A stretch of DNA of 64,000 nucleotides. Origin: JAPPLB01 sp965208945. GTDB lineage: Bacteria; Acidobacteriota; Terriglobia; Bryobacterales; UBA6623. The notes beneath the pieces were generated by a model. The model saw only the letters and a list, made by a program, of their open reading frames with translations, searched no databases and was not told where the DNA came from. Position numbers and translations under genes: made by a program. Location of the stretch: the NCBI GenBank assembly GCA_965208945.1, contig OZ242366.1:2356001-2420000 (forward strand), in the 5' to 3' direction. The stretch's first letter is position 1. Each line of letters begins with the position of its first letter. Below are positions 8,533 through 18,346 of this stretch, one piece after another.

Positions 8533-8904
8533 CTACTCTTCCTGCGGCTCCTCGACCTCTTCCTCCTGCCCGTCGGAGACGACCACGATGATATGCGAAA
8601 GGCGGTGCACATAACGGTGGGCCCGTCCCATCGGGGCCGGCCGCAAGCGCTTCAGCCGCGGACCTTCGTTGACATACGCTTCCTTGACGAACAACTCGTC
8701 GACATCGGCTTCATTGTTGTTCTCGGCATTCGCCATCGCCGAGCGCAGCACTTTTTCGATTTGCGGCGCGACCCTCTTGTTGGTCATCCTCAGGATCGTC
8801 AGCGCCTCACCGACGCTCCGACCGCGGATCTGGTCCACGACGAGGCGCGCCTTCTGCGGTGAGACCCGCGCGTAGTTCATCTTCGCCGTCGCCTGCATGC
8901 TCAC
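8533..8904 (-). CDS. rplV: 50S ribosomal protein L22
   Basis: 123 residues. AKMNYARVSPQKARLVVDQI is the L22 start; GPRLKRLRPAPMGRAHRYVH forms the extended loop lining the exit tunnel. The C-terminus is unusually acidic (DGQEEEVEEPQEE). Located 12 nt after rpsS and 26 nt before rpsC. Confidence 0.97.
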   Translation of the reverse strand: MSMQATAKMNYARVSPQKARLVVDQIRGRSVGEALTILRMTNKRVAPQIEKVLRSAMANAENNNEADVDELFVKEAYVNEGPRLKRLRPAPMGRAHRYVHRLSHIIVVVSDGQEEEVEEPQEE

Positions 8905-8916
8905 GTTCCCGTTCTA

Positions 8917-9198
8917 CTATCTGCCACTCTTGGCGCCCTTATCGCCGGCATGACCGCGAAACGTCCGCGTCGGAGCAAATTCACCGAGCTTGTGTCCGAC
9001 CATGTTCTCGGTGATGAACACCGGTATGAACTTACGCCCGTTGTGCACCGCGATCGTATGACTCACCCACTCCGGCAGAATCGTCGAGCGGCGCGACCAG
9101 GTCTTGACGACCTTCTTGGCGCCGCCGACGCCCAACGCCTCGATCTTGCGATTGAGGTGCTCATCGTAGAACGGCCCTTTTTTCAGCGATCGACCCAT
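8917..9198 (-). CDS. rpsS: 30S ribosomal protein S19
   Basis: 93 residues. MGRSLKKGPFYDEHLNRKIE and the signature HNGRKFIPVFITENMVGHKL followed by GEFAPTRTFRGHAGDK identify S19, which forms inter-subunit bridges in the 30S head. Lies 19 nt after rplB in S10-operon order. Confidence 0.97.
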   Translation of the reverse strand: MGRSLKKGPFYDEHLNRKIEALGVGGAKKVVKTWSRRSTILPEWVSHTIAVHNGRKFIPVFITENMVGHKLGEFAPTRTFRGHAGDKGAKSGR

Positions 9199-9217
9199 GG
9201 TCTGAACTCTCCGCTAC

Positions 9218-10054
9218 TTACGATCGTTTCTTCTGTCCGCGGCGCACGAGAATATACTTGTCGCTGCGCTTGTTGGTGCGCGTCTTGAACCCGCGCGTCG
9301 GCTTGCCCCAAGGCGTCACCGGATGTCGACCGCCGGATGAACGGCCCTCTCCGCCACCGTGCGGGTGATCGACCGGATTCATCGTCACGCCTCGGTTCAC
9401 GGGGCGCCGGCCGTACCAGCGCGACTTCCCGGCCTTGCCGTACGAGACGTTGCCGTGATCCGCATTGCCGACGGTCCCGACCGTCGCAATGCATTCCGCC
9501 GGCACCCGCCGGGTTTCCCCCGAAGGCAGCTTCAGCAGCGCGTAGCCGCCCTCTTTCGAAATCAGCCGGATTTCCGTGCCGGCCGCACGCGCCATCTGGC
9601 CGCCCTTGCCCGGCCGCAACTCGACGTTGTGCACCAGCGTGCCCGGCGGGATGTTCTGGAGCGGCAGCGCGTTGCCCACGAGAATATCGGCGTCGGGACC
9701 GGACATGATCGTCATCCCGACTTTCAGGCCGGTCGGCTGAAGGATGTATCTCTTCTCGCCGTCGCTGTAGTGCAACAGCACCACGTTCGCCGAGCGGTTC
9801 GGATCGTACTCGATGGCGGCGGCGACGGCCGGAATTCCGTGCTTGTCGCGCTTGAAGTCGATGATCCGGTACTTCCGCTTGTGACCTCCGCCCCGACTCC
9901 AGAAGCAGATCCGTCCCTTGTTATTGCGGCCGCCGCTTTTCGATTTCCCCTCGACCAGCGACTTCTCGGGACGATCGCGCGTGATCTGGTCACGCACGAG
10001 CGTGGTCTGGAAGCGTCTCGTACTCGTCGTCGGTCTATAGGTCTTGATCGGCAT
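9218..10054 (-). CDS. rplB: 50S ribosomal protein L2
   Basis: 278 residues, family length. MPIKTYRPTTSTRRFQT is the usual start; the C-terminal RNA-binding region contains VTMNPVDHPHGGGEGRSSGG, including the His residue linked to peptidyl transferase assembly. It follows rplW by about 40 nt and precedes rpsS. Confidence 0.97.
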   Translation of the reverse strand: MPIKTYRPTTSTRRFQTTLVRDQITRDRPEKSLVEGKSKSGGRNNKGRICFWSRGGGHKRKYRIIDFKRDKHGIPAVAAAIEYDPNRSANVVLLHYSDGEKRYILQPTGLKVGMTIMSGPDADILVGNALPLQNIPPGTLVHNVELRPGKGGQMARAAGTEIRLISKEGGYALLKLPSGETRRVPAECIATVGTVGNADHGNVSYGKAGKSRWYGRRPVNRGVTMNPVDHPHGGGEGRSSGGRHPVTPWGKPTRGFKTRTNKRSDKYILVRRGQKKRS

Positions 10055-10096
10055 GGTTGACTCGGCCCCTGGTCCTCTCCGAGGGTCAGCAGCGCA

Positions 10097-10384
10097 CTAG
10101 ATCTGCGCGTACTCCACCATCTTTTCGCCTTCTTTCAGCTTCACGTACGCTTTCTTCCAGCTCGATCGGCGGCCGGATGACTGCCCCCGCCGCTTCACCT
10201 TGCCGAGGTAGTTGGCCGTCCGCACTCCGGCCACTTTCACCTTGAAGATCTGCTCGACGGCGTTCTTGATGTCCGTCTTGGTGGCCTTCGGATGCACGCG
10301 AAAACAGAGCGTCTGCTCGAGCGCCCTGCGCGTCTCCGACTTTTCGGTGATCATCGGGCTGCGGATCGCTTCGAACGGACTCAT
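10097..10384 (-). CDS. rplW: 50S ribosomal protein L23
   Basis: 95 residues from the ATG at 10384, which overlaps the rplD TGA (10381-10383) as ATGA. This start is preferred over an upstream in-frame one at 10405 because MSPFEAIRSPMITEKSE is the family's N-terminus. L23 lies at the tunnel exit and docks trigger factor, SRP and SecYEG. GTRSGRRSSWKKAYVKL-like basic residues fill the central loop. Confidence 0.95.
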   Translation of the reverse strand: MSPFEAIRSPMITEKSETRRALEQTLCFRVHPKATKTDIKNAVEQIFKVKVAGVRTANYLGKVKRRGQSSGRRSSWKKAYVKLKEGEKMVEYAQI

Positions 10385-11007
10385 GACGCCAACACCTCGC
10401 TGCAATGCCTGATCGTCGACTCGGTGAAGACCACGCTCTTATGCCCCAGCAAATGGAACGGATGGACCTCATGCGATTCCATCAGCGTCACATGGGGAAT
10501 GTTGCGGCTGGAGAGCGCGAGGTTCGGGTTGTCGGAATTGTCAACGATGAGAACCGTAGAGTCCAGATCAAGCCGGTCGAGCACTTCATGGAAGTCCCTG
10601 GTCTTATGCGTGGAGAGCTCGAATTCCTTGACGACCTTGACAGCCCCTTCCTGCAGGCGCGCGCTGAGCGCCGCCCGCAACGCGCCCAACAGCATCTTTT
10701 TCGGAAGGTGATAACTGTAGTCTCGCGGCTTCGGGCCGTGGGTGATGCCGCCGGACCGCCACAGCGGAGTGCGAATCGATCCGACGCGCGCGCGGCTTGT
10801 CCCTTTTTGCCGCCAAGGCTTGCGACCCGAACCCGACACCTCCGCTCTGGTCTTGGTGCTGTGCGTACCGGCGCGCCGCGAGGCCTGATAGTGATGCACC
10901 GCCTGATACAACAGCGCTTCATTCACCTGCGCCGCGAACACCTGGTCGCTCAGCTCCACGGAACCGACCTTATTGTTCTCGAGATCGATGACGTCGACTG
11001 TCGGCAT
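10381..11007 (-). CDS. rplD: 50S ribosomal protein L4
   Basis: 208 residues from the ATG at 11007 (MPTVDVIDLENNKVGSVEL), 4 nt after the rplC stop. An upstream in-frame start at 11076 would run into rplC, so it was rejected. The internal loop has RAEVSGSGRKPWRQKGTSRA and GGITHGPKPRDYSY, typical of L4. L4 lines the exit tunnel; in E. coli it also represses the S10 operon, not tested here. Confidence 0.96.
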   Translation of the reverse strand: MPTVDVIDLENNKVGSVELSDQVFAAQVNEALLYQAVHHYQASRRAGTHSTKTRAEVSGSGRKPWRQKGTSRARVGSIRTPLWRSGGITHGPKPRDYSYHLPKKMLLGALRAALSARLQEGAVKVVKEFELSTHKTRDFHEVLDRLDLDSTVLIVDNSDNPNLALSSRNIPHVTLMESHEVHPFHLLGHKSVVFTESTIRHCSEVLAS

Positions 11008-11011
11008 GGCT

Positions 11012-11647
11012 TCAGTTCGCAATCCGCCGCACGATGATGTAGCCGCCGTTCGGCCCCGGCACAGCGCCCTTGACAAGAAGAACGTTCTCGTCGGCCTGCA
11101 CCTCGATAATTTCCAGGTTCTTCACGGTCACCCGTTGCTTCCCCATCTGCCCCGGCATCCGCAATCCCTTGATGACGCGAGAGGGATACGAGCTCTGACC
11201 GATCGATCCCGGTGCGCGGTGTGACATCGAACCGTGCGATTCGGGGCCGCGGCGGAAGTTGTGCCGCTTGATCGTCCCCGCAAAACCGCGGCCCTTGCTG
11301 GTGCCGATCACGTCGACGCGCTCGGCAACGCTGAAGTCACCCGCCAGGATACGGTCGCCGGTTTTCCATTCCTCTTCCTCGCTTCCTTCCAGAAGCAACT
11401 CGCGAAGGAAGCGGCAGGGCGCCACATTCGACTTTGCGAAATGGCCGCGCATCGGCAGGTTGACGCGCTTCTCGTTGATGAATTCCACAAGGCCGACCTG
11501 CAAGGCCTCGTAGCCGTCTTTCTCCGACGTCTTGCGGCTGACGACGACGCACGGACCTGCCTGCAACGCAGTCACGGGAACGATCCGGCCGTCGTCGCGG
11601 AAGACCTGCGTCATCCCGATTTTCTTTCCTAGAATTCCTGGCGCCAT
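11012..11647 (-). CDS. rplC: 50S ribosomal protein L3
   Basis: 211 residues. LGKKIGMTQVFRDDGRIVPV at the N-terminus and HNFRRGPESHGSMSHRAPGS followed by PGQMGKQRVTVKNLEI identify L3, an assembly-initiating protein reaching the peptidyl transferase centre. The start codon lies 34 nt after rpsJ. Confidence 0.97.
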   Translation of the reverse strand: MAPGILGKKIGMTQVFRDDGRIVPVTALQAGPCVVVSRKTSEKDGYEALQVGLVEFINEKRVNLPMRGHFAKSNVAPCRFLRELLLEGSEEEEWKTGDRILAGDFSVAERVDVIGTSKGRGFAGTIKRHNFRRGPESHGSMSHRAPGSIGQSSYPSRVIKGLRMPGQMGKQRVTVKNLEIIEVQADENVLLVKGAVPGPNGGYIIVRRIAN

Positions 11648-11681
11648 GTTGCTATCCCTGCCTGGTTCGATCCATAAACCC

Positions 11682-11999
11682 TCAGCCGCCGAACGCTTTG
11701 ATCTCGACGTCGACGCCCGCGGGCAGATCCAGCCGCATCAGCGCATCCACCGTTTCCTGCGTCGGCTCGAGAATGTCCAACAATCTCTTGTGGGTGCGCA
11801 CTTCAAACTGTTCTCGCGAACGCTTATCCGTATGCGGCGAGCGGAGCACCGTGTACTTGTTCTTCACAGTCGGCAGCGGAATCGGTCCCGCCACCGATGC
11901 GCCCGTCCTCTTGGCCGTGTCGACGATCTCGCCCGTAGACTGATCGAGGATGCGATGGTCGTAGGCCTTCAGGCGTATGCGGATGCGTTCTTTGGGCAT
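11682..11999 (-). CDS. rpsJ: 30S ribosomal protein S10
   Basis: 105 residues. MPKERIRIRLKAYDHRILDQ and VAGPIPLPTVKNKYTVLRSP are diagnostic; S10 is also NusE in transcription antitermination complexes. It starts 5 nt after the tuf stop, so tuf and the S10 block appear to form one transcription unit here, unlike E. coli where they are separate. Confidence 0.97.
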   Translation of the reverse strand: MPKERIRIRLKAYDHRILDQSTGEIVDTAKRTGASVAGPIPLPTVKNKYTVLRSPHTDKRSREQFEVRTHKRLLDILEPTQETVDALMRLDLPAGVDVEIKAFGG

Positions 12000-12004
12000 G
12001 AAAC

Positions 12005-13192
<1,188 letters not shown>

Positions 13193-13259
13193 CGTTTGCT
13201 TCTCTCCTCGCTGATGTCGATGATGCAGCCGTCTCGGGACCGGCCCGAGGGCGGCCTGG

Positions 13260-15347
13260 TTATCTCAGAACTTTCCCTTGCATGCGATGAACGAGGTCTT
13301 CGGCCTGCGCCGCCGGCACCTCTTCATGACCGTGCAGATGCATCGTGTGGCTACCGCGGCCCTGTGTCCGCGAGCGCAGGTCCGTTGCATAGCCGAACAT
13401 TTCGGCCAGTGGAACGAGAGTCTTGATGATCTGCGAACTGCCCCGCAATTCCATACCCTCGACGCGGCCCCGGCGAGAGTGCACATCGGCGATGACGTCA
13501 CCCATATACTCTTCCGGCACGACCACCTCGACCGACATCACCGGCTCCATCAAGACCGGCTTCGCTTTCGGGGCAGCCTCCTTGAAGGCCATGGATCCGG
13601 CGATCTTGAAAGCCATCTCCGAACTGTCGACCTCGTGGTGGCTGCCGTCGAGCAGCACCGCCTTGACCCCCGTCATTTCGTAGCCGGCGAGAACGCCGTG
13701 CGACATCGCTTCGCGGATGCCTTGCTCGACCGGAGGAATGTACTCCTTCGGGATACGGCCGCCGACGATGCGGTTGACGAATTCGAACTCTTCGGTTTCG
13801 GAGGGCTCGATCTCGATCTTGCAATGGCCGTATTGGCCGCGGCCTCCGCTCTGCCTCACGAAGCGGCCCACGGCCGAAGCCCTGCCGCGTATCGCCTCGC
13901 GATAGGCTACCTGCGGCCGTCCGACGTTCGCCGAAACGGCAAATTCCCGCAACAGCCGGTCGACGAGGATCTCCAGGTGCAACTCGCCCATACCGGAGAG
14001 AATCGTCTGACCCGTATCGGGATCGGTGGTGACGCGGAACGTGGGATCCTCCTGAGCCAACTTGCCCAAGGCCATCCCGATCTTCTGCTGGTCCGCTTTC
14101 GTTTTCGGCTCGATGGCCAGCGAAATCACCGGAGTCGGGAAATCGATCTGCTCCAGCACGACCGGGGCATCCTTGTCGCAGACGGTATCGCCGGTCTGCA
14201 CCGTATTGAGGCCGACCACCGCCACGATGTCACCCGAGCGGACTTCCTTGAGCTCTTCCCGTTTGTTGGCGTGCATCTTGAGCAGCCGCCCGATGCGCTC
14301 CGGACGTTTCTTGGCAACGTTGAAGACGCTCTCGCCTGCCTTCAACAGGCCGGAATAGACCCGCATGAAGGCGAGCTGCCCCACGAAGGGGTCAGTGAGA
14401 ATCTTGAAAACCAGCGCCGAGAACGGCTCCTTGTCGTCGGCTCGCCGGGTGATCGCCTGCGCGCCGTGGAGATCCGTTCCCGCGACCGGCGGGACTTCGA
14501 TCGGCGAGGGCAGGTAGTCGACAACGGCATCCAGCAGACGCTGAACGCCCTTGTACTTGAAGGCCGAGCCGCAGAGCACCGGCGTGATCCTGATCGCGAT
14601 GGTCAAGCGCCGAATACCGGCCTTGAGGTCGTCTTCGGTGATCGGGATCCCTTCGATGTACTTTTCGAAGAGTTCGTCGTCCTGTCCGGAGATGCGCTCG
14701 ATCAGCAAGGCCCGTTGCTCTTCGGCGAGCTCCCGCATGTCTGCGGGAATCTCGCCCACGTCGTAGGTGGCGCCGAGAGTCTCATCCCGCCAGAGAATCG
14801 CCTTCATCTCGACGAGGTCCACGACGCCGCGCAGCTTGTCTTCGCTACCGATCGGAATCTGAATCGGAACCGGGTGCGCTTCGAGCCGGTCGCGGATCGT
14901 CTGCACGGCGTGATCGAAGTCCGCCCCGACACGGTCCATCTTGTTGACGAAGCAGATCCGCGGGACGCTGTACTTGTCGGCTTGCCGCCAAACGGTTTCC
15001 GTCTGCGGCTGTACGCCCGCGACCGCGTCGAATATCGCGATGGCCCCATCGAGGACCCGCAGGCTGCGCTCGACTTCCGCCGTGAAATCGACGTGTCCCG
15101 GCGTGTCGATGATGTTGATCTGGAAGTCCTTCCAGAAGCAGGTCGTCGCCGCCGAAGTGATCGTAATGCCACGCTCCTGCTCCTGCTCCATGTAGTCCAT
15201 GGCCGCGGTGCCTTCGTGCACCTCTCCCATGCGGTGCAAGCGCCCCGTGTAGTACAGGATGCGTTCGGTCGTCGTGGTCTTGCCGGCGTCGATGTGCGCG
15301 GCGATCCCGATGTTCCGGTAACGCTCCAGACTGATCGTTCGTGGCAT
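13260..15347 (-). CDS. fusA: Elongation factor G
   Basis: 695 residues. N-terminal GTPase motifs: AHIDAGKTTTTERILYYTG, RGITITSAA, DTPGHVDF and NKMD; domain IV contains GGRIPKEYIPPVEQGIREA and domain V ends with HSRRGRVEGMELRGSSQ. It catalyses translocation of tRNA and mRNA. Single EF-G-like gene in the block, between rpsG and tuf, as in the classical str operon. Confidence 0.98.
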   Translation of the reverse strand: MPRTISLERYRNIGIAAHIDAGKTTTTERILYYTGRLHRMGEVHEGTAAMDYMEQEQERGITITSAATTCFWKDFQINIIDTPGHVDFTAEVERSLRVLDGAIAIFDAVAGVQPQTETVWRQADKYSVPRICFVNKMDRVGADFDHAVQTIRDRLEAHPVPIQIPIGSEDKLRGVVDLVEMKAILWRDETLGATYDVGEIPADMRELAEEQRALLIERISGQDDELFEKYIEGIPITEDDLKAGIRRLTIAIRITPVLCGSAFKYKGVQRLLDAVVDYLPSPIEVPPVAGTDLHGAQAITRRADDKEPFSALVFKILTDPFVGQLAFMRVYSGLLKAGESVFNVAKKRPERIGRLLKMHANKREELKEVRSGDIVAVVGLNTVQTGDTVCDKDAPVVLEQIDFPTPVISLAIEPKTKADQQKIGMALGKLAQEDPTFRVTTDPDTGQTILSGMGELHLEILVDRLLREFAVSANVGRPQVAYREAIRGRASAVGRFVRQSGGRGQYGHCKIEIEPSETEEFEFVNRIVGGRIPKEYIPPVEQGIREAMSHGVLAGYEMTGVKAVLLDGSHHEVDSSEMAFKIAGSMAFKEAAPKAKPVLMEPVMSVEVVVPEEYMGDVIADVHSRRGRVEGMELRGSSQIIKTLVPLAEMFGYATDLRSRTQGRGSHTMHLHGHEEVPAAQAEDLVHRMQGKVLR

Positions 15348-15397
15348 ACAAAAACAGACGTTATCTCCCAGACCGTCTCAGGAAATCACGCCGTCCT

Positions 15398-15868
15398 CTA
15401 CCAGCGGTAATGGGCGAAAGCCTTATTGGCTTCCGCCATCCGATGGATGTCATCCCTTCTCTTGATGGCTGCCCCGCGGCCGGCGGCAGCGTCGAGGAAT
15501 TCGTTGCAAAGCTTCTCGGCCATGCTTTTTTCGCTTCGCGCCCGAGCAAAGCTGATCAACCAACGCAGAGCCAGACTCGTGCGGCGGCGCGCCTCGACTT
15601 CAATGGGAACCTGATAGTTCGCACCGCCCACGCGCCGCGATTTCACCTCGACGGTCGGCTTGCAGTTCTCAATCGCCTTTTTGAAAATCTTCAGCGGATC
15701 GTCGTTAGCGCGCTCGCGAAGCCTCTCCATCGTCTGGTAGAAGATGCGCTCGGAAATGCGCTTCTTGCCGTCCCACATCATGGCGTTGATGAATTGAGAC
15801 ACCAACACCGAGTTGTACACGGGATCGGCCGGCGGCATCCTCTTCTCGATTTCTCGTCTTCGCGGCAT
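15398..15868 (-). CDS. rpsG: 30S ribosomal protein S7
   Basis: 156 residues. MPRRREIEKRMPPADPVYNS is the start and the conserved VEVKSRRVGGANYQVPIEV follows at about residue 75. S7 nucleates assembly of the 30S head. In E. coli it also regulates the str operon by binding the rpsL-rpsG spacer; the spacer here is only 30 nt. Between rpsL and fusA. Confidence 0.97.
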   Translation of the reverse strand: MPRRREIEKRMPPADPVYNSVLVSQFINAMMWDGKKRISERIFYQTMERLRERANDDPLKIFKKAIENCKPTVEVKSRRVGGANYQVPIEVEARRRTSLALRWLISFARARSEKSMAEKLCNEFLDAAAGRGAAIKRRDDIHRMAEANKAFAHYRW

Positions 15869-15898
15869 CTTCGTTTCTCGATTCGTCCGGTTCCCGCG

Positions 15899-16273
15899 CT
15901 ATTGCTTGGGACGTTTCGCACCGTACTTGCTGCGGGACTGGCGGCGATCATTGACGCCGGCGGCGTCGAGCGTCCCGCGGATCACGTGGTAGCGCACGCC
16001 GGGCAGATCTTTCACGCGACCGCCGCGGATCAGCACAATCGAGTGTTCCTGCAGGTTGTGCCCGACACCGGGGATATAGGTCGTCACTTCGATGCCGTTC
16101 GTCAATCGGACGCGCGCCACTTTGCGAAGCGCCGAATTGGGCTTCTTGGGGGTCACGGTGTAGACGCGCGTGCACACGCCCCGTTTCTGAGGGCAAGACT
16201 GCAAGGCGGGGCTCGTCGTGCTGAATTTCGGCCGCTTGCGGCCTTTGCGCACTAGCTGATTGAACGTCGGCAA
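15899..16273 (-). CDS. rpsL: 30S ribosomal protein S12, TTG start
   Basis: 124 residues, the same length as E. coli S12, when started at the TTG at 16273, which reads MPTFNQLVRKGRKRPKF; a GAGGG lies about 10 nt upstream. An ATG at 16354 would add 27 arginine-rich residues not found in the family. PKKPNSALRKVARVRLTNG has Lys at the position of E. coli Lys43, and GGRVKDLPGVRYH keeps Lys88 and Asp89, so common streptomycin-resistance changes are absent. First gene of the block. Confidence 0.96.
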   Translation of the reverse strand: MPTFNQLVRKGRKRPKFSTTSPALQSCPQKRGVCTRVYTVTPKKPNSALRKVARVRLTNGIEVTTYIPGVGHNLQEHSIVLIRGGRVKDLPGVRYHVIRGTLDAAGVNDRRQSRSKYGAKRPKQ

Positions 16274-16558
16274 CCCGTTACCCTCATTCCCACGGAACAC
16301 GCTTCGCAAGCGCCGACCCTGCCGTCGCCGAGCCGCGAAACACCCTACCAGCACGCGACGCGCAGGCGCACTACCAGAAGCTGTGCCAATCTGTGATTAA
16401 ACGTCCGTCGCCCTATGGGGTCTGCCAAGTACAGACCTTATCGGCGAATCGTATCACCCGCGAGCTTTCGTCCCTCTTGGGACTTCGCTGTTCCTCACTC
16501 CGCTTTCCAACGCCCCATACCCCAACGCAGGGGCCGGCCGCAAAGCACAAGCCCTATC
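16274..16558 (-). other. Long leader upstream of rpsL
   Basis: About 285 nt between the inferred transcription start (near 16552) and the rpsL start. I see no gene in it on either strand. The length leaves room for a regulatory leader, but no recognised ribosomal-protein leader fold could be assigned by eye. Confidence 0.45.
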
Positions 16559-16588
16559 ACTATAACCAAACCTCCAAACTCCTGTCAA
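16559..16588 (-). promoter_or_regulatory. Sigma-70-type promoter of the str-S10-spc block
   Basis: On the minus strand TTGACA (16588-16583) is followed after 18 nt by TATAGT (16564-16559). The -35 is a perfect consensus match and the -10 differs at one base. It points towards rpsL with no gene between, so it is the likely main promoter of the ribosomal block. The 300 bp beyond it (16589-16856) hold C-rich runs and no recognisable gene. Confidence 0.7.
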
Positions 16589-16856
16589 TCGGCAAGTGTA
16601 GCGCCAAAGCAGAGATGTCCCCTTGGTGCTCCAACGGAATCCGGAACGCATCCCTTTCTCGGCATGGGTTGATTTTGTGCTCGCGGCAGCGGGAGCTACC
16701 CGGTGGCGGCGCTCGCCGCAAGGCCGACCGAGAACGGCTGACGGTGCACCGACACAGGCTCACCCCCCCCCACTCCCCCCGCGCATGCCGCGCGATAGCC
16801 GCGCCATGCCGCGCGAAAACGCCCAGCGAAGCAGCGACCGGGCGGCGCGGGGACTC

Positions 16857-17063
16857 TGGCCTGCATGTCTCACCACCCGACGGTCGAAGCACGCGATACG
16901 ACCGCCAGGACTTCGTTGCGCTTGCTTGCCGTGCTCAACGTACTGTTCAAGTACGCCTGCGCGCGCCCAGCGGCTCGCGCCTTTTTCCTCCGCCCGGCTT
17001 GCGCCTAGTCCTGACGGCCCTCTCACCCACTTCGCCTCGCCGCGTGGTGAGACATGCAGGCTA
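16857..17063 (+). repeat. Inverted-repeat element copy E1 (long variant)
   Basis: A complete copy of a dispersed element whose ends are inverted repeats of about 17-20 bp (CCTGCATTTCTCACCAC and its complement; here with ATG-TCTC). Inside are a stem CGTACT-GTTCA-AGTACG and arms GACGGTCGAAGCACGC and CCTCTCACNCACTTCGCCTC. This copy carries an extra TTTTTCCTCCGCCCGGC-like insert. No gene abuts either end; tandem repeats follow on the right. No transposase is present. Confidence 0.85.
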
Positions 17064-17082
17064 GCTCCGAACAATATTTTTA

Positions 17083-17132
17083 GGTGAACAATGGCGAACA
17101 ATAGTGAACAATGGTGAACAACGGTGAACCGG
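17083..17132. repeat. 10-bp tandem repeat, GGTGAACAAT type, five units
   Basis: Five consecutive 10-bp units (ggtgaacaat, ggcgaacaat, agtgaacaat, ggtgaacaac, ggtgaaccgg). The unit is closely related to the array at 17421. No coding function is apparent. Confidence 0.85.
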
Positions 17133-17221
17133 GAAACAGTGACTTGCCGGAGGGCGCAGTGGTCCGGACGGCGGTTGCCGGTGGCGCCACCCTGGCGCAC
17201 CCACGGAGAAAAAAGGCCGTG

Positions 17222-17947
17222 ATTCGTGTTTCGTGACTCGTGTTTCGTGAAGACCTCGGAATTCGCGCCGGCTTGCGCCGCGCGCCAGGAAAGACCTTGG
17301 TTCATGATTCGTTGGCTCAACCGTACAGCCGGACTGTCGCGGAGCGGCGCGCGGGACACGTCCAGGGCCGCGAGATCTACGGCCGTATTGCGAGGCCACC
17401 AGGGCTTGCGACATTTTTTTAGCGGGCAATAGTGGGCAATGCCGGGCAATCGTGGGCAACAGCGGGCAGGAAAGGTCCTTGAACAAGGCGAGATGATGCG
17501 GGAACGACATTTCCTTCGCAGGCGCTCCCAGGCCACGGATCAAGCTCATTTCACGAACCATGATCTTCATGCTACGCAGCACGGGCCGGAAAAAAAGACT
17601 GAAGGGCTTCAGTACCCAGAGGCAACGATTCGACATTCGTGATTCGTGAAAAACACAAAGGCCTTGATTCGTATTTCGTGACTCGTGATTCGTGAAGAAC
17701 ATAAAGGCTGTGACTCGTGTCTCGTGATTCTCGTTTCGTAAAGACCTTAGAATCAGTGGCTTGCGGCTAGTGAAGTCCTGGGAAGCCGTGATTCGCGACC
17801 CGCAGGGTACTGTTCCTCGCCGCCTCCGTGAGCTGTTGCCTAGCAGGCCGGAGCGGGAAAAACAAGACTGAAGGGCTTCAGTACCAACAGGTACCAAACG
17901 GGCCACGGGAAAAGCCGTGATTCGTGTCTCGTGTTTCGTGATTCGTG
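17222..17947. repeat. Five arrays of degenerate heptamers (A/T)(T/C)TCGTG
   Basis: Short arrays at 17222-17249 (four units), 17635-17648 (two), 17667-17694 (four), 17713-17740 (four, one imperfect) and 17920-17947 (four). Most are preceded by an AAAGGCCGTG-like stretch and followed by AAGACC, AAGAAC or AAAAAC, giving a composite module. Two copies of a CTGAAGGGCTTCAG palindrome (about 17598 and 17870) lie among them. The whole stretch 17133-17998 has no gene I can support; long open frames across it are produced by the repeats. Confidence 0.75.
17421..17470. repeat. 10-bp tandem repeat, AGTGGGCAAT type, five units
   Basis: Five exact-length 10-bp units (agcgggcaat, agtgggcaat, gccgggcaat, cgtgggcaac, agcgggcagg). 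It differs from the 17083 array mainly by GGG/GGC in place of GAA, and has the same copy number, so the two arrays look like diverged sisters. Confidence 0.85.
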
Positions 17948-17998
17948 AAAAAACCTTTCCGGGCGTGTTGCATGCGACCGGGGAGACCATGCAGGCTG

Positions 17999-18152
17999 AG
18001 CCGATCGGTGGTGCGGTAGCCGGCGCCGCCGGAGGTGGGAGCGGCGGTGGAGCACTCCGCCGCCAGCTTGCCGAAGGCGTCGTAGACGCAGGTCCCGGTC
18101 ACGGTGGGCGTGACCTTCCGGACGCGGCGGTCCTCGGGGCCGTACTTGTAAC
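17999..18152 (-). pseudogene. Fragment of an RHS/YD-repeat protein
   Basis: Reverse strand from 18152 reads YKYGPEDRRVRKVTP, CVYDAFGKLAAE and a GYRTTDRL end. This matches the last YD repeats and the conserved core end of RHS-type proteins (normally YVYDAFGKLAAEY then LTTDHLGSTR). The rest of the gene is missing: the 5' side abuts element E2 at 18153 and the 3' side runs into an element-like end (GGGAGACCATGCAGGCT, about 17979-17996). A decayed fragment, not a working gene. Confidence 0.7.
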
Positions 18153-18346
18153 TAGCCTGCCTTTCTCACCACCCGACGGTCGAAGCACACGATACGAACG
18201 CCAGGACTTCGCTTTTCCTTCGCAACACTTGCTTGCCGTGCTCAACGTACTGTTCAAGTACGCCTGCGCGCGCCAAGCGGCTCGCGCCTCGTCCTGACGG
18301 CCCTCTCACGCATTTTGCCTCGCCGCGTGGTGAGAAATGCAGGCTA
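18153..18346 (+). repeat. Inverted-repeat element copy E2
   Basis: Complete copy from TAGCCTGCC to GCAGGCTA, same orientation as E1, with a variant block (TTCGCTTTTCCTTCGCAACA) in the middle that is also seen in E9. The left end abuts the RHS fragment; the right end supplies the ATG of the hicA pseudogene. Confidence 0.85.

Noticed and set aside
10385..10405. Earlier start for rplW
   Set aside because: It would add seven residues not seen in L23, and the ATGA overlap with rplD supports 10384.
16274..16354. Longer S12 starting at the ATG at 16354
   Set aside because: It adds an Arg-rich segment absent from S12; the TTG gives exactly 124 residues with the family start.
17222..17947. CRISPR array
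   Set aside because: Units are 7 or 10 bp, contiguous or nearly so, without spacers of constant length and without cas genes.
17061..17990. A 309-codon minus-strand frame across the tandem repeats
   Set aside because: Its translation is low-complexity (repeated HESRNTNHG-like units) produced by the heptamer and 10-bp arrays.
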